Source of the DNA: an uncultured Lachnospiraceae bacterium
Lineage (GTDB): Bacteria; Bacillota; Clostridia; Lachnospirales; Lachnospiraceae
DNA length: 32,756 nt
Direction of reading: 5' to 3'
Assembly: GCA_902789555.1 (NCBI GenBank)
Contig: CADAOF010000018.1
Location: 1 to 32,756, forward strand
Positions 8,262 through 15,727 of this stretch are shown in pieces. The notes beneath the pieces are model-generated. The model searched no databases and was not told the DNA's origin. It saw only the letters and a program-made list of their open reading frames with translations. Within the stretch, counting starts at the first letter, position 1, and each line of letters starts with the position of its first letter. Position numbers and translations under genes: made by a program.

Positions 8262-8747
8262 TTACAGATCCAGTTCGATCCGGCGTCCCGACGGCTCGTA
8301 AGGATAGAATTCCACGCCGGCCGCCCGGAGCATGCGCTTGGAAGCGCGGGTCGCCGAAGTGCTCGCGTAGCGGTCCTCGGCATAAATGACGGTGCGGATG
8401 CCGCTCTGGATGAGGGCTTTCGCGCACTCGTTGCAGGGGAACAGGGTCACGTACAGCTTGCTGCCTTCCAGAGAGCCGCCCCGGTAGTTCAGGATGGCGT
8501 TCAGTTCACTGTGCGTGGTGTAGAAATACTTGTTGTCGTACGGGTCGGCGCTTTCCCGGTTCCAGGGAAAATCCTCGTCGGAGCACCCGTTGGGGAAGCC
8601 GTTGTAACCCATGGAAAGGATCTTGTTGTCCTGGCTCACGATGCAGGCGCCCACCTGCGTGTTCGGGTCCTTGGAGCGTTTGGCGCTGAGGAACGCGATC
8701 CCCATGAAATACTCGTCCCAGTTGATGTAGTCTTTTCTCTGGTACAT
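8262..8747 (-). CDS. dCMP deaminase family protein
   Basis: This 161-residue zinc deaminase probably converts dCMP to dUMP, the substrate for dTMP synthesis. The zinc site is clear: HSE with H79 and catalytic E81, and PCNEC with C105 and C108. The N-terminus (YINWDEYFMGIAFLSAKRSKDP followed by QVGACIV) is typical of Firmicute dCMP deaminases of the ComEB type. GGAG five bases before the ATG supports the start. It lies 50 bases after the Sua5-RpiB gene, a neighbourhood known from other Firmicutes where rpiB, upp and this deaminase cluster. Confidence 0.95.
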   Translation of the reverse strand: MYQRKDYINWDEYFMGIAFLSAKRSKDPNTQVGACIVSQDNKILSMGYNGFPNGCSDEDFPWNRESADPYDNKYFYTTHSELNAILNYRGGSLEGSKLYVTLFPCNECAKALIQSGIRTVIYAEDRYASTSATRASKRMLRAAGVEFYPYEPSGRRIELDL

Positions 8748-8797
8748 GGTTTCTCCTTTATCATTGCATGCTGAAAACAGCTGTCGTCCGAAAGGGT

Positions 8798-10336
8798 TCA
8801 GTCTTCGATCTGCGCGATCCTTCTCACGTGGCGTTCATCGCCGGAGAAAGGCGTGTCAAGGAAAATGTCGACGATCTTCAGGGCAAGGCCGGGGCCGAGC
8901 GTGCGGGCACCCATGCACAGGACGTTCGCGTCGTTGTGCTGCCTGGTTGCCTCCGCCGTGAAGCAGTCGGAGACCGCAGCCGCGCGGATCCCGCGGACCT
9001 TGTTCGCCGCAAGGGACATGCCGATGCCGGTCCCGCAGATCAGGATGCCTTTTTCCGCCTCACCGGCGGCAACGGCCTTGGCAACAGCCTTGGCATACAC
9101 CGGATAGTCACAGGACGCCTCCGAATAACAGCCGAAATCTTTCGTTTCCAGGCCTCTCTTTGCCAGGTGCTGCAGGATCTCCTGCTTCAGGGCGTATCCG
9201 CCGTGGTCGCATCCGATTGCGATCATTCTTTTTTCCTCCTTTTTCTGTTCCGCAGGCGCGGCCTGCAGGATACGGTAGCCTGCGGCCTTGCGCAGGCGGT
9301 TCATGATGGCCATGCCGAGCTCGCCCTCGTCAAAGGCTTCGGACCACACGGTCTCGATGCCTTCGGCGTCCAGCTGCCGAAGCAGGTCGAAAAGCCTTCG
9401 GGCAACGGTCTCCGGCGCGTGGCGGCTGCCGGCGCGGAAGACGCGGAGTGACAGACCTTCTTCCCGGAGCTTTTCGGCGGCCTCTTCGTAAAGCGGCGCC
9501 GTTTCGCTGCTGCAGATGATGCCGGTCTTTTTCCCTTCCTTCACTGCGCGCACGGCTTCGGCAAGAACAGTCTCCGGGGTACCTTCCCCCTCAACGATCG
9601 TCACTTCGGCCTTCGGTGCGTAGTGGCGGTATTTCATGCCGGGCGCTTTCGGCCTCAGATCCTCCGTCGGTTTCGTGAGGACCGTTTTATCAAGATCTAC
9701 CTCGCCCAGGAGTTTTTCCAGCCGCTCGCGCCCGATGAAGCCGGGCCGCAGGATGACGGGAACGTCTCCGGTCAGGTCAATGATCGTGGATTCGAGGCCG
9801 ATGTCCGAAGGGCCGCCGTCCAGGATCATGTCAATGCGTCCGTCAAGGTCTTCCCTGACGTGCGCCGCCGTTGTCGTGCTCGGGCGCCCGGAAAGGTTCG
9901 CGCTCGGCGCTGCGATCGGCACGCCGGCCGCGCGGATGAAGGCCTGCGCAGCAGGATGCGAGGGCATCCTCACCGCGACGGTATCAAGTCCGCCGGTCGT
10001 TTCGTCCGGAACGATGCTGCTCTTGCGGAAGATCAGAGTCATCGGGCCGGGCCAGAAGGCGTCCGCAAGGCGCTTTGCTGCCGCAGGGATCTCCTGAACC
10101 AACGGCTCAAGCTCCGCGATGTCCGCGATGTGCAGGATCAGCGGGTTGTCCGAAGGCCGCCCCTTCGCTGCGTAGATCTTCGCGGAGGAAGAGGCGGAAA
10201 GGCCGTTTCCGCCGAGGCCGTAGACCGTCTCCGTCGGGAAGGCCACGAGGCCTCCGGCACGGATGATTTCTCCGGCAAGGCAGTATGTTTCTTCATCCCC
10301 GGGGCCGCCGGTGAGGGTGCGGAAAATCGTTTCCAT
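8798..10336 (-). CDS. sua5-rpiB: Fusion of threonylcarbamoyl-AMP synthase (Sua5) and ribose-5-phosphate isomerase B
   Basis: One uninterrupted 512-residue frame joins two enzymes. Residues 1-357 are a full Sua5/YwlC protein. They include the YrdC domain (AFPTETVYGLG and KGRPSDNPL), which makes threonylcarbamoyl-AMP for the t6A tRNA modification, and a C-terminal Sua5 domain ending near MNRLRKAAGYRIL. After a 13-residue linker, residues 371-512 are a complete RpiB (CDHGGYALK, and ICGTGIG with likely catalytic C434) that interconverts ribose- and ribulose-5-phosphate. The linker codons contain a perfect SD for the internal ATG at 9226, so a separate RpiB may also be made. These genes are normally separate neighbours in Firmicutes. 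The fusion probably arose by loss of the sua5 stop; a sequencing error is the main alternative. Confidence 0.9.
   Translation of the reverse strand: METIFRTLTGGPGDEETYCLAGEIIRAGGLVAFPTETVYGLGGNGLSASSSAKIYAAKGRPSDNPLILHIADIAELEPLVQEIPAAAKRLADAFWPGPMTLIFRKSSIVPDETTGGLDTVAVRMPSHPAAQAFIRAAGVPIAAPSANLSGRPSTTTAAHVREDLDGRIDMILDGGPSDIGLESTIIDLTGDVPVILRPGFIGRERLEKLLGEVDLDKTVLTKPTEDLRPKAPGMKYRHYAPKAEVTIVEGEGTPETVLAEAVRAVKEGKKTGIICSSETAPLYEEAAEKLREEGLSLRVFRAGSRHAPETVARRLFDLLRQLDAEGIETVWSEAFDEGELGMAIMNRLRKAAGYRILQAAPAEQKKEEKRMIAIGCDHGGYALKQEILQHLAKRGLETKDFGCYSEASCDYPVYAKAVAKAVAAGEAEKGILICGTGIGMSLAANKVRGIRAAAVSDCFTAEATRQHNDANVLCMGARTLGPGLALKIVDIFLDTPFSGDERHVRRIAQIED
9224..9240 (-). promoter_or_regulatory. 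Internal ribosome binding site and ATG for free RpiB
   Basis: Inside the fusion gene the minus strand has AGGAGG (9235-9240) within AAAAAGGAGG, eight bases before the ATG at 9226-9224 that begins a normal RpiB (MIAIGCDHGG). Translated in the Sua5 frame the same bases give the linker KKEEKR. This is the strongest kind of SD in the window and suggests internal initiation, though no protein data are available here. Confidence 0.75.
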
Positions 10337-10345
10337 GTTCCCTCC

Positions 10346-11476
10346 TTACGGCACCTGGACGATGCGGTAGCCCTGTGCAATGCAGTACTTGATCAGAGGC
10401 TCCAGGATCGTCGGGGTGATGACGTTCGTCGTGTGGAAGCAGTAGATGCAGCCGGGGTGGAGGCACGCCTCGAGGTCGGCGATCAGCTGCGGCGCATCAA
10501 AGGATGCGTTCGGGTCGTAATCCGAATAGTTGCAGCTGCAGAAATCCACCTGGTAGCCCATGCGGGACATCATGATGATCGCCTGCTCGGACCAGTAGCC
10601 GCTGTTGAAATTGAACTTGGTCATGCTGTGGCAGAAGGTCTCCTGCATGTAAGTCTGCATCTTGAGAGCGTCTTCCATCTGGGCTTCCAGCGTCCAGTTG
10701 GCGATGCCGCCGTTCGGGCAGGAGTAGGTATGGCTGCCCACGTCGTGGCCTTCGTTCAGCATCCGCTGCACAAGGGCGCGGTTCTTCTCGCCGTAGGAAT
10801 GGATGATGTAGAAGGTAGCCTTCACGTTGTATTTCTTCAAAATGTCCAGTACTGCGCCGGTGTGGCCGTATTCGGTGCCGCACTGGAAGGAAAACGCCAC
10901 GGCTTTCGTGTTCACGTCGGAGCAGTAGCCGAGGAGTTTCGCATCCGTACCCGCGAAGCGGGCCAACAGGTTGTTGACCATGGTCGGCCGGTTGTTCGCG
11001 TCCACCCAGTTGTGGCGGAAGCCGGTGCCGAAGCCGTTTACCGTCCCGTCATATTTCGCGCGGATGTCCGCAAGCTGTCCAGCGCTTAGCGCATGGATCT
11101 CCGCTTTCGGGCGGACCGGCTCTGTCGGGGCTTCCGTCTGCGCGGGCTGCGTCGGGATCACGGGAACCGCCGTTTCCGAAGGCGTTTCCGTTGCGCTGCT
11201 CCCGGAAGGTTCCGTGGCTTCCGCGGAAGAAACCGGTACGGAAGGTCCCGGCGCCTCAGTCGAGTCCCCGCCACTTTCGGAAGCGCGGGAGGTCGGGATG
11301 AGATCCTCCCCCTCAGGCGCACCGATCGAAGGAAGGGTCGCACCGGTGTTCACGGGGAGACTGCCGACGGACGGCTGTCCTCCGCATGCCGAACAGGCTG
11401 CCAGGATCACTCCTGCCAGCAGAAACGCTGTCATTTTCAGTTTAAGCCGGGCACCATGCCCCGAAAGAAGCTTCAT
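10346..11476 (-). CDS. Lipoprotein with a degenerate PdaA-like polysaccharide deacetylase domain
   Basis: This 376-residue protein has a lipoprotein signal peptide (lipobox LAAC, C28) and a long Ser/Thr/Pro/Glu-rich linker (about 35-122). A NodB-type domain (about 190-376) follows, most like PdaA of spore cortex delta-lactam synthesis. The fold landmarks are present: AVLDILKKYNVKATFYIIH, NEGHDVGSHTYSCPN and HPGCIYCFHT. The catalytic motifs are not. The TFD(D/N)G motif reads SFQCG (Q198, C199), the second metal His of HxxxHP is C253, and the RPP motif is absent at KFNFNSG. The protein is therefore probably an inactive binding protein, or uses other residues. It is first in an operon with its own promoter and ends nine bases before the Sua5-RpiB gene. 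The cortex link is by family only. Confidence 0.85.
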   Translation of the reverse strand: MKLLSGHGARLKLKMTAFLLAGVILAACSACGGQPSVGSLPVNTGATLPSIGAPEGEDLIPTSRASESGGDSTEAPGPSVPVSSAEATEPSGSSATETPSETAVPVIPTQPAQTEAPTEPVRPKAEIHALSAGQLADIRAKYDGTVNGFGTGFRHNWVDANNRPTMVNNLLARFAGTDAKLLGYCSDVNTKAVAFSFQCGTEYGHTGAVLDILKKYNVKATFYIIHSYGEKNRALVQRMLNEGHDVGSHTYSCPNGGIANWTLEAQMEDALKMQTYMQETFCHSMTKFNFNSGYWSEQAIIMMSRMGYQVDFCSCNYSDYDPNASFDAPQLIADLEACLHPGCIYCFHTTNVITPTILEPLIKYCIAQGYRIVQVP

Positions 11477-11524
11477 ATCACGCCTTTAAGGGCTTTCCGC
11501 TCAGGGCGGACTGCCCACGTCATT

Positions 11525-11553
11525 ATGATAAAGGCATCACGGCTTCATGTCAA
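11525..11553 (-). promoter_or_regulatory. Sigma-A promoter of the PdaA-like/Sua5-RpiB operon
   Basis: On the minus strand TTGACA (11548-11553) and TATCAT (11525-11530) are separated by 17 bases, with a start near 11518, about 40 bases before the ATG. It lies in the 102-base gap after the last gene of the pilus operon. A short GC-rich stem (TCCCG / CGGGA) sits between that gene and the promoter, but has no T-run. Confidence 0.75.
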
Positions 11554-11578
11554 GTCTCCCGCGTCCCGGGAAAGGCGT

Positions 11579-12202
11579 TCAAATCCCCATGAAACGCCCC
11601 AGCCGTGCGAAGAATCCTTCTCTTTTTTCGGGCTTCGCCCCCTCGTCTTCATCCTCTCCCGTGAGGCCCGGCTCCGGCATCTCCAGGGCTTCCCAGATCT
11701 GCGTAAAGCTGTAGTTCTCCTCGTGGCAGACACGGAAAAGTTCATAGGCCACGCGGGAGGTCTCCCCGTCACCGTGACTGCACTTTTTCAGCAGCCAGCG
11801 GGAAAGTGCCTGCAGCTGCCCGAAAAACTCCGCCTTTCTTGACGGGTCGTAACAAAATCGCCAGCCCTCACGTCCCCGATAGATGAGTCCCGGTTCCAGA
11901 AAGAGCCTGTCCGGTTCCAGCAGATATTCTCCGAGCCCGTTCGATACCCGGTAGAGGGCATGCATCAGGCTCCGGATCTCTGCGGCCTCGATCTCCCGCG
12001 TGCTGAAATCGGTTTCAAGGCTTTTCAGTCCGTCGATGGCATAGCGGTACTCCCGCCCCTCCTCCGTACTGCGGCTTTCCATGCGCAGCAGTCCGGCCGG
12101 CGCCGCGAACTCCGCCATTTTCGCGGAGACCGGATCCGTCGGTTCCTCTTCTTCAATGATCAGCCAGCTGGCATCCAGCTCCCGGCTGTAGCGAATATCC
12201 AT
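11579..12202 (-). CDS. DUF6382-type protein at the end of the Tad pilus operon
   Basis: From the ATG at 12202 the protein has 207 residues and starts MDIRYSRELDASWLIIEEEE, which fits the DUF6382 N-terminal domain found in Clostridia near pilus and FHA-type genes. The visible body includes LKSLETDFSTREIEAAEIR and YRGREGWRFCYDPSRKAEFF. A charged C-terminal tail ends in a short amphipathic segment (FFARLGRFMGI). I see no FHA domain or membrane helix, so it should be cytoplasmic, perhaps bound to the membrane through its tail. An alternative ATG at 12226 overlaps the preceding stop codon in an ATGA arrangement. I choose 12202 from the family pattern, although its GGGAGG lies only three bases away. 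Function is unknown. Confidence 0.75.
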   Translation of the reverse strand: MDIRYSRELDASWLIIEEEEPTDPVSAKMAEFAAPAGLLRMESRSTEEGREYRYAIDGLKSLETDFSTREIEAAEIRSLMHALYRVSNGLGEYLLEPDRLFLEPGLIYRGREGWRFCYDPSRKAEFFGQLQALSRWLLKKCSHGDGETSRVAYELFRVCHEENYSFTQIWEALEMPEPGLTGEDEDEGAKPEKREGFFARLGRFMGI

Positions 12203-12222
12203 GATCCTCCCTTCGGTCCCGC

Positions 12223-12423
12223 TCATTTCGGCGGGACCCAGACTTCGATGAACTGGCAGAGCCGGATGAGGTCGCGCGGCGTGAAGCGGTCCTCCGCCTG
12301 TGCCTCGGCCGCATACTGCAGTGCCTGCCCGCTGATTGCCTGCGCATTCCTCCTCGCAGATCCCATGACCGCGGCAAGAAGCAGCAGCACCGTACTCATG
12401 ATGACGGCCGCCTCCACGGTCAA
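12223..12423 (-). CDS. Very small TadE-like pseudopilin
   Basis: Residues after the start read TVEAAVIMSTVLLLLAAVMG, the type IV pilin-like TVEAA motif with one hydrophobic helix, then a short polar tail ending IEVWVPPK. The protein has about 66 residues. The best start is a TTG at 12423 whose last two bases overlap the TGA stop of the peptidase gene (TTGA), so translation is probably coupled. A GTG two codons later is an alternative. It is probably a minor pilin-like component processed by the adjacent A24 peptidase. The motif is clear, but the start is uncertain. Confidence 0.7.
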   Translation of the reverse strand: MTVEAAVIMSTVLLLLAAVMGSARRNAQAISGQALQYAAEAQAEDRFTPRDLIRLCQFIEVWVPPK

Positions 12424-12878
12424 GCTCCCCCGGAAAGTGCGAGAAAAAGCAGCACGAGGTACGCGCCGGCAACGAACGGCAGAAACGGCAGCGCTTTCAG
12501 GCGCCGGCCCCGGATCAGTCCGGCGGCCAGCCCCGGCAGCGCGCAGAGGACGAGCGCCGTGAACAGCAGGGTGTAAAGCTCCTCCCAGGGGAGCCAGAAA
12601 GCCAGAAGGCAAAAACATATCCCATCTCCGTAACCGACCGCCTCCCGGCTGATCCGGGCAGCGGCAAGAAGCAATCCTCCGGCCGCAAGGCCGGGCAGAT
12701 ACGCGGCGGCAAGCGCCGAAAGTGCCGTTCCCGCCGCAAGGTCGGCGATCCGCAGAAGAAGGCCTGCCGTGCCGCCTGCGGCAAGAAGGACCGCCGGCAG
12801 TTCTCCGCGTCTGATGTCCCACGCCGCCAGCAGGCAGAGCCAGACAAGCAGCAGTGCCGATTCGGCCGCGCCGCTCAT
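12420..12878 (-). CDS. A24 family prepilin peptidase (TadV/CpaA type)
   Basis: This 152-residue, almost wholly hydrophobic membrane protein has the two aspartates of GxGD prepilin peptidases: D21 in AAWDIRRGELP and D85 in GYGDGICF. It should cleave the leader of the Flp1 pilin and TadE-like proteins encoded in the same operon. It lacks the methyltransferase domain of PilD, as is normal for Tad systems. Its ATG overlaps the stop of the preceding gene by four bases (ATGA), and its stop overlaps the next start. Confidence 0.92.
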   Translation of the reverse strand: MSGAAESALLLVWLCLLAAWDIRRGELPAVLLAAGGTAGLLLRIADLAAGTALSALAAAYLPGLAAGGLLLAAARISREAVGYGDGICFCLLAFWLPWEELYTLLFTALVLCALPGLAAGLIRGRRLKALPFLPFVAGAYLVLLFLALSGGA

Positions 12879-13948
12879 CCCGCCTCCTGCCCGCAGTAGA
12901 AGCAGGGTCGGTAATGCTCCTCCGCCTCACTGAGCGCGATTCTCCGCACGTAGCGCGTGATCTCGCCGCAGTCGCGCTCCGCATGGTAGCGTATTCCCTC
13001 ATTTGTAATGTAGACGAGTCCCGCAGTGACAGGCCTGCCGTGACAGCAGTAATCGCAGGGATAGTATTTCGCCCCGCCGCTGTTCCGGAGGCTTCCGACC
13101 TCGGCTGCCGGCACCGCCGTCGGCCGGATCTTCAGGATGCGGCACTGCAGGCTCCGGTGAAAAACCTCGCCGTTTTCGGTCACATAAACGATGTTTTCCT
13201 CTTCTTCCGCCTCCTCCTGCGCATGCTCTTCATGCTGCAGCAGGATCGTACCGGTCCAGAGGCGCCGCATGCTCCTTACCGTGACCGGGATGTGGAGCCG
13301 GAAGGGAAAGCCGACCTTCGAAGCGATGCGGAAACTGAGCACGAGATCCAGTTCCCGGCTGCGCAGGGTGCTCCCCGAAAGCGACAGGCCTGCGGCACCG
13401 CCCTCGACGCCGGCAGCCTTCAGTGCTTCCGTGCCGATCTTTTCGGCGACGATCTCCCTGACTGCCGCCTGCCAGAGCACGGCGGCTCCTTTTTCCAGAA
13501 GAAAAGCCTTGACTTCACGGATGAGTTTTTCCTTTCCGCCGAGAAGCGCCGGCCATTTCTCCTCCCCGGCCAGCACCGAGGAGATCTCGCTCCCGTCGGC
13601 GACCGACATCAGGTCGGTCCCGGTATACTTTTCGGCAAACGACACGGCATAGGACCATTCCGCGACCGCTTCGCAGACTTCGTCCAATGCCTTCTGCGCC
13701 CGGAGCGCCGCCGCCTGTTCCTGATAAAACGTGAAAAAGAGGCTGCACAGCAGCAAGAACAGGCTGAAGGCGATCGCCGCCTCCACGGTCATGACCGCCC
13801 GGAAAAAGCCCCCGGATGCCGGAGTTTTGGAGAGACTTTCTGGTGATCGGAAGGACTCATAAGTTTGGGGTTGAGGGAGATGTCTTATCCGTTCCTCTGC
13901 CAACGGTCCGCCGTTTTTCATTTGATGCATCCGGGGCAGGGCAGTCAT
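12875..13948 (-). CDS. TadE-like pseudopilin with two C-terminal Cys/His modules
   Basis: From the ATG at 13948, preceded by a strong AAAGGAGG, the protein has 357 residues. Residues 1-50 are polar. TVEAAIAFSLFLLLCSLFF (about 54-72) is the TadE-type pilin motif and membrane helix. Residues 75-230 should lie outside. After an acidic stretch (239-252), two similar modules follow. The first spans about 254-301 (H264, C269, C298, C301) and the second about 312-352 (H322, C327, C349, C352). Each reads VY(V/I)T..G...H....C and ends in Y.PC.YC. The pattern resembles the H-x4-C and PCxxC module attached to many bacterial proteins and probably binds a metal or forms disulfides. A duplicated copy on a pseudopilin is unusual in my experience. 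Confidence 0.85.
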   Translation of the reverse strand: MTALPRMHQMKNGGPLAEERIRHLPQPQTYESFRSPESLSKTPASGGFFRAVMTVEAAIAFSLFLLLCSLFFTFYQEQAAALRAQKALDEVCEAVAEWSYAVSFAEKYTGTDLMSVADGSEISSVLAGEEKWPALLGGKEKLIREVKAFLLEKGAAVLWQAAVREIVAEKIGTEALKAAGVEGGAAGLSLSGSTLRSRELDLVLSFRIASKVGFPFRLHIPVTVRSMRRLWTGTILLQHEEHAQEEAEEEENIVYVTENGEVFHRSLQCRILKIRPTAVPAAEVGSLRNSGGAKYYPCDYCCHGRPVTAGLVYITNEGIRYHAERDCGEITRYVRRIALSEAEEHYRPCFYCGQEAG

Positions 13949-13987
13949 GTTACCTCCTTTCCTTGTCATTGCTGTGCGGGCTGCCTG

Positions 13988-15541
13988 CTAATAGCCGCAG
14001 ACAGCCGTTTTTGTATATTGCCGGCCGAATCCCGCGCCGGAAAGGCGCCGGAAGGCCGGAAACTGCAGGTACATCGTTACGGTCACCGCCGTCATTTTCA
14101 GTCTCGCACCGACCATGTATTCCCGCAGGCGGAAATCGCTCTGCAGGGTCTTTTCCCGTGCCTGGATCACGTCCATCATGCGATAGGCGGTTTTCGGTCC
14201 CGACTTCAGGTAAAAGAGGAGGCGCAGGTAATCCCGGTAACCGAGGCCGACAGTAAAACCGGAGGCCTCTTCGCCGGCGCCGCCGAGGGAAAGTGCCGAA
14301 AGTTTCCAGCTCGTCCTGCTCTTCCAGAGCACGACGCGTTTTCCCTGAAACAGAGCGCGCAGATCGACGACCGATTCGGCCGCCGCCCAGGCAGCGATCA
14401 GGATCCACTTGAAAACTCCTGCCAGCTGCGGGACCGCAAGCGCGGCCATGACCGTAAGTGCAAGTGCCTCTGCTGCCGCCAGTTTTTCGCTGTCTGTGCA
14501 CAGATAGGCGAAATTGAGGCCTGTCCGGATCAGCATCAGATCGCCGGCAACGGCTGCGAGGGCTTCCCGCTCCGTGCTTTTTCCGGTAATGACGTACTCC
14601 GCTTCGTAGCGATGCCCTCTGCCCCTTTCTTCCGTGAAGCAGCTCATCCGTTCCATGAGAAACTCCCCGAGCAGCAGGGTCTCGTCAAAAGAAAAGTCCG
14701 CTTGTGCAGTTCCGGAATGGAGGTTCTTCTCTTCCGCTGTCAGCAGCGACGGCCGTTCCGGATCCGTCCAGGAAAGAGCCGAGATGGACGAGGTCCCGGT
14801 GACCGCTCCGAGGATGCCGCCGTCCCTGATCTGTTTCAGTTCTTCCAGCAGTTCGGAAAAGTTCACATGGGAGAGGTCCGGCGCAGCGGCCGTCCCGCCC
14901 TCCTCTCCGCCATTGCTGCCGGAACTGCCTTCCCCGCCCGCGGCAGTTTCCTGCGCCGCCTGGATCAGTTCCTCCGCCTTGTGTTTCAGGTCTCCGTAAT
15001 TGCCCAGAATATCCCCCAGGCTGTATTCATCGCTGCCGAGAAAGTTCTGCAGAGTCCCGCTGAAGCTCGCGGCGCCGTCCTCATCAAAGAGTCCGATCCG
15101 CTCCAGCATGTCGTGCAGGATCTGCCCGATCCCGGCGCTTTTCATGTGGTCGAGGACCGCGTCGGCAAAGATCCGCCCGTTATCCTCCGTCAGGAACACG
15201 CTGTCCTCCGCTCGTACGGCAAGCGAGGAAAGACCGACGCGGTCGCCGCGCTTTACCATGCCGTCTGCCGGCTGCAGATAAGCCCGCGCAAAGCGCTCCG
15301 CCTCCGCAGTCCAGGTCAGGGTATTTCCCCGCCGTCCCCGCACCGCGAGCAGGCCAAAATCCTTCAGCAGGTCGCTGTCATAGGCCGCGAAGACCGAATC
15401 TGCCGCAGAAGACGCCGCCTGCTCCGCCAGGTAGTCCAGACAGGATGCCCGCGCGCTTTCGAGCGTGACCGCGATGAGCGCGGCGACCAGCAGGAAGACC
15501 AGGGCCAGGAAAACGCTGATCTGGCCCTTTATCCTTCTCAT
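13988..15541 (-). CDS. DUF5702 family (TadG-like) pilus-associated protein
   Basis: This 517-residue protein starts MRRIKGQISVFLALVFLLVA, a pilin-like N-terminal helix with the GQISVFLAL signature of DUF5702 proteins in Clostridial Tad loci, followed by LESARASCLDYLAEQAA. The large remainder is probably extracellular, with a Gly/Ser/Glu-rich stretch near 210-240. A hydrophobic segment around 375-410 (LALTVMAALAVPQLAGVFKW) may be a second membrane helix. It is likely a TadG-like minor component that initiates or anchors the pilus. Its ATG overlaps the stop of the Flp1 pilin gene by four bases. Confidence 0.85.
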   Translation of the reverse strand: MRRIKGQISVFLALVFLLVAALIAVTLESARASCLDYLAEQAASSAADSVFAAYDSDLLKDFGLLAVRGRRGNTLTWTAEAERFARAYLQPADGMVKRGDRVGLSSLAVRAEDSVFLTEDNGRIFADAVLDHMKSAGIGQILHDMLERIGLFDEDGAASFSGTLQNFLGSDEYSLGDILGNYGDLKHKAEELIQAAQETAAGGEGSSGSNGGEEGGTAAAPDLSHVNFSELLEELKQIRDGGILGAVTGTSSISALSWTDPERPSLLTAEEKNLHSGTAQADFSFDETLLLGEFLMERMSCFTEERGRGHRYEAEYVITGKSTEREALAAVAGDLMLIRTGLNFAYLCTDSEKLAAAEALALTVMAALAVPQLAGVFKWILIAAWAAAESVVDLRALFQGKRVVLWKSRTSWKLSALSLGGAGEEASGFTVGLGYRDYLRLLFYLKSGPKTAYRMMDVIQAREKTLQSDFRLREYMVGARLKMTAVTVTMYLQFPAFRRLSGAGFGRQYTKTAVCGY

Positions 15542-15711
15542 TCCGTGATGACGGCCACGCCGCCGGTGATGCTGCCGAAGATGTTCTGCACGAGAGCCGT
15601 CAGCTGTTCCTTGAAGATCACCACCAGCGCGATCAGCACCACGAGGATCAGGATGATCTCCACCACGCCGACACCGCTGTCATCTTTCAGGATTTCCTTT
15701 ACCGTCCGCAT
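15538..15711 (-). CDS. Flp1-type type IVb pilin (major pilin candidate)
   Basis: This 57-residue protein starts MRTVKEILKDDSGVGVVEII, with a short charged leader, a likely cleavage site after the glycine near position 13-15, and Glu18 followed by a long hydrophobic helix (IILILVVLIALVVIF). It ends GGVAVITE. This is the form of Flp1 pilins of Gram-positive Tad systems, the substrate of the A24 peptidase at 12420-12878. AAAGGAGAAAAAG immediately precedes the ATG. It lies between tadC and the DUF5702 gene, the usual place. It is probably the main building block of the fibre. Confidence 0.9.
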   Translation of the reverse strand: MRTVKEILKDDSGVGVVEIILILVVLIALVVIFKEQLTALVQNIFGSITGGVAVITE

Positions 15712-15727
15712 CTTTTTCTCCTTTCTT

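Noticed and set aside
12223-13002. A 259-residue reading of the small TadE-like frame
   Set aside because: The first part overlaps the A24 peptidase gene entirely and is Arg/Pro-rich noise; only the last 66 or so residues have a TadE pattern.
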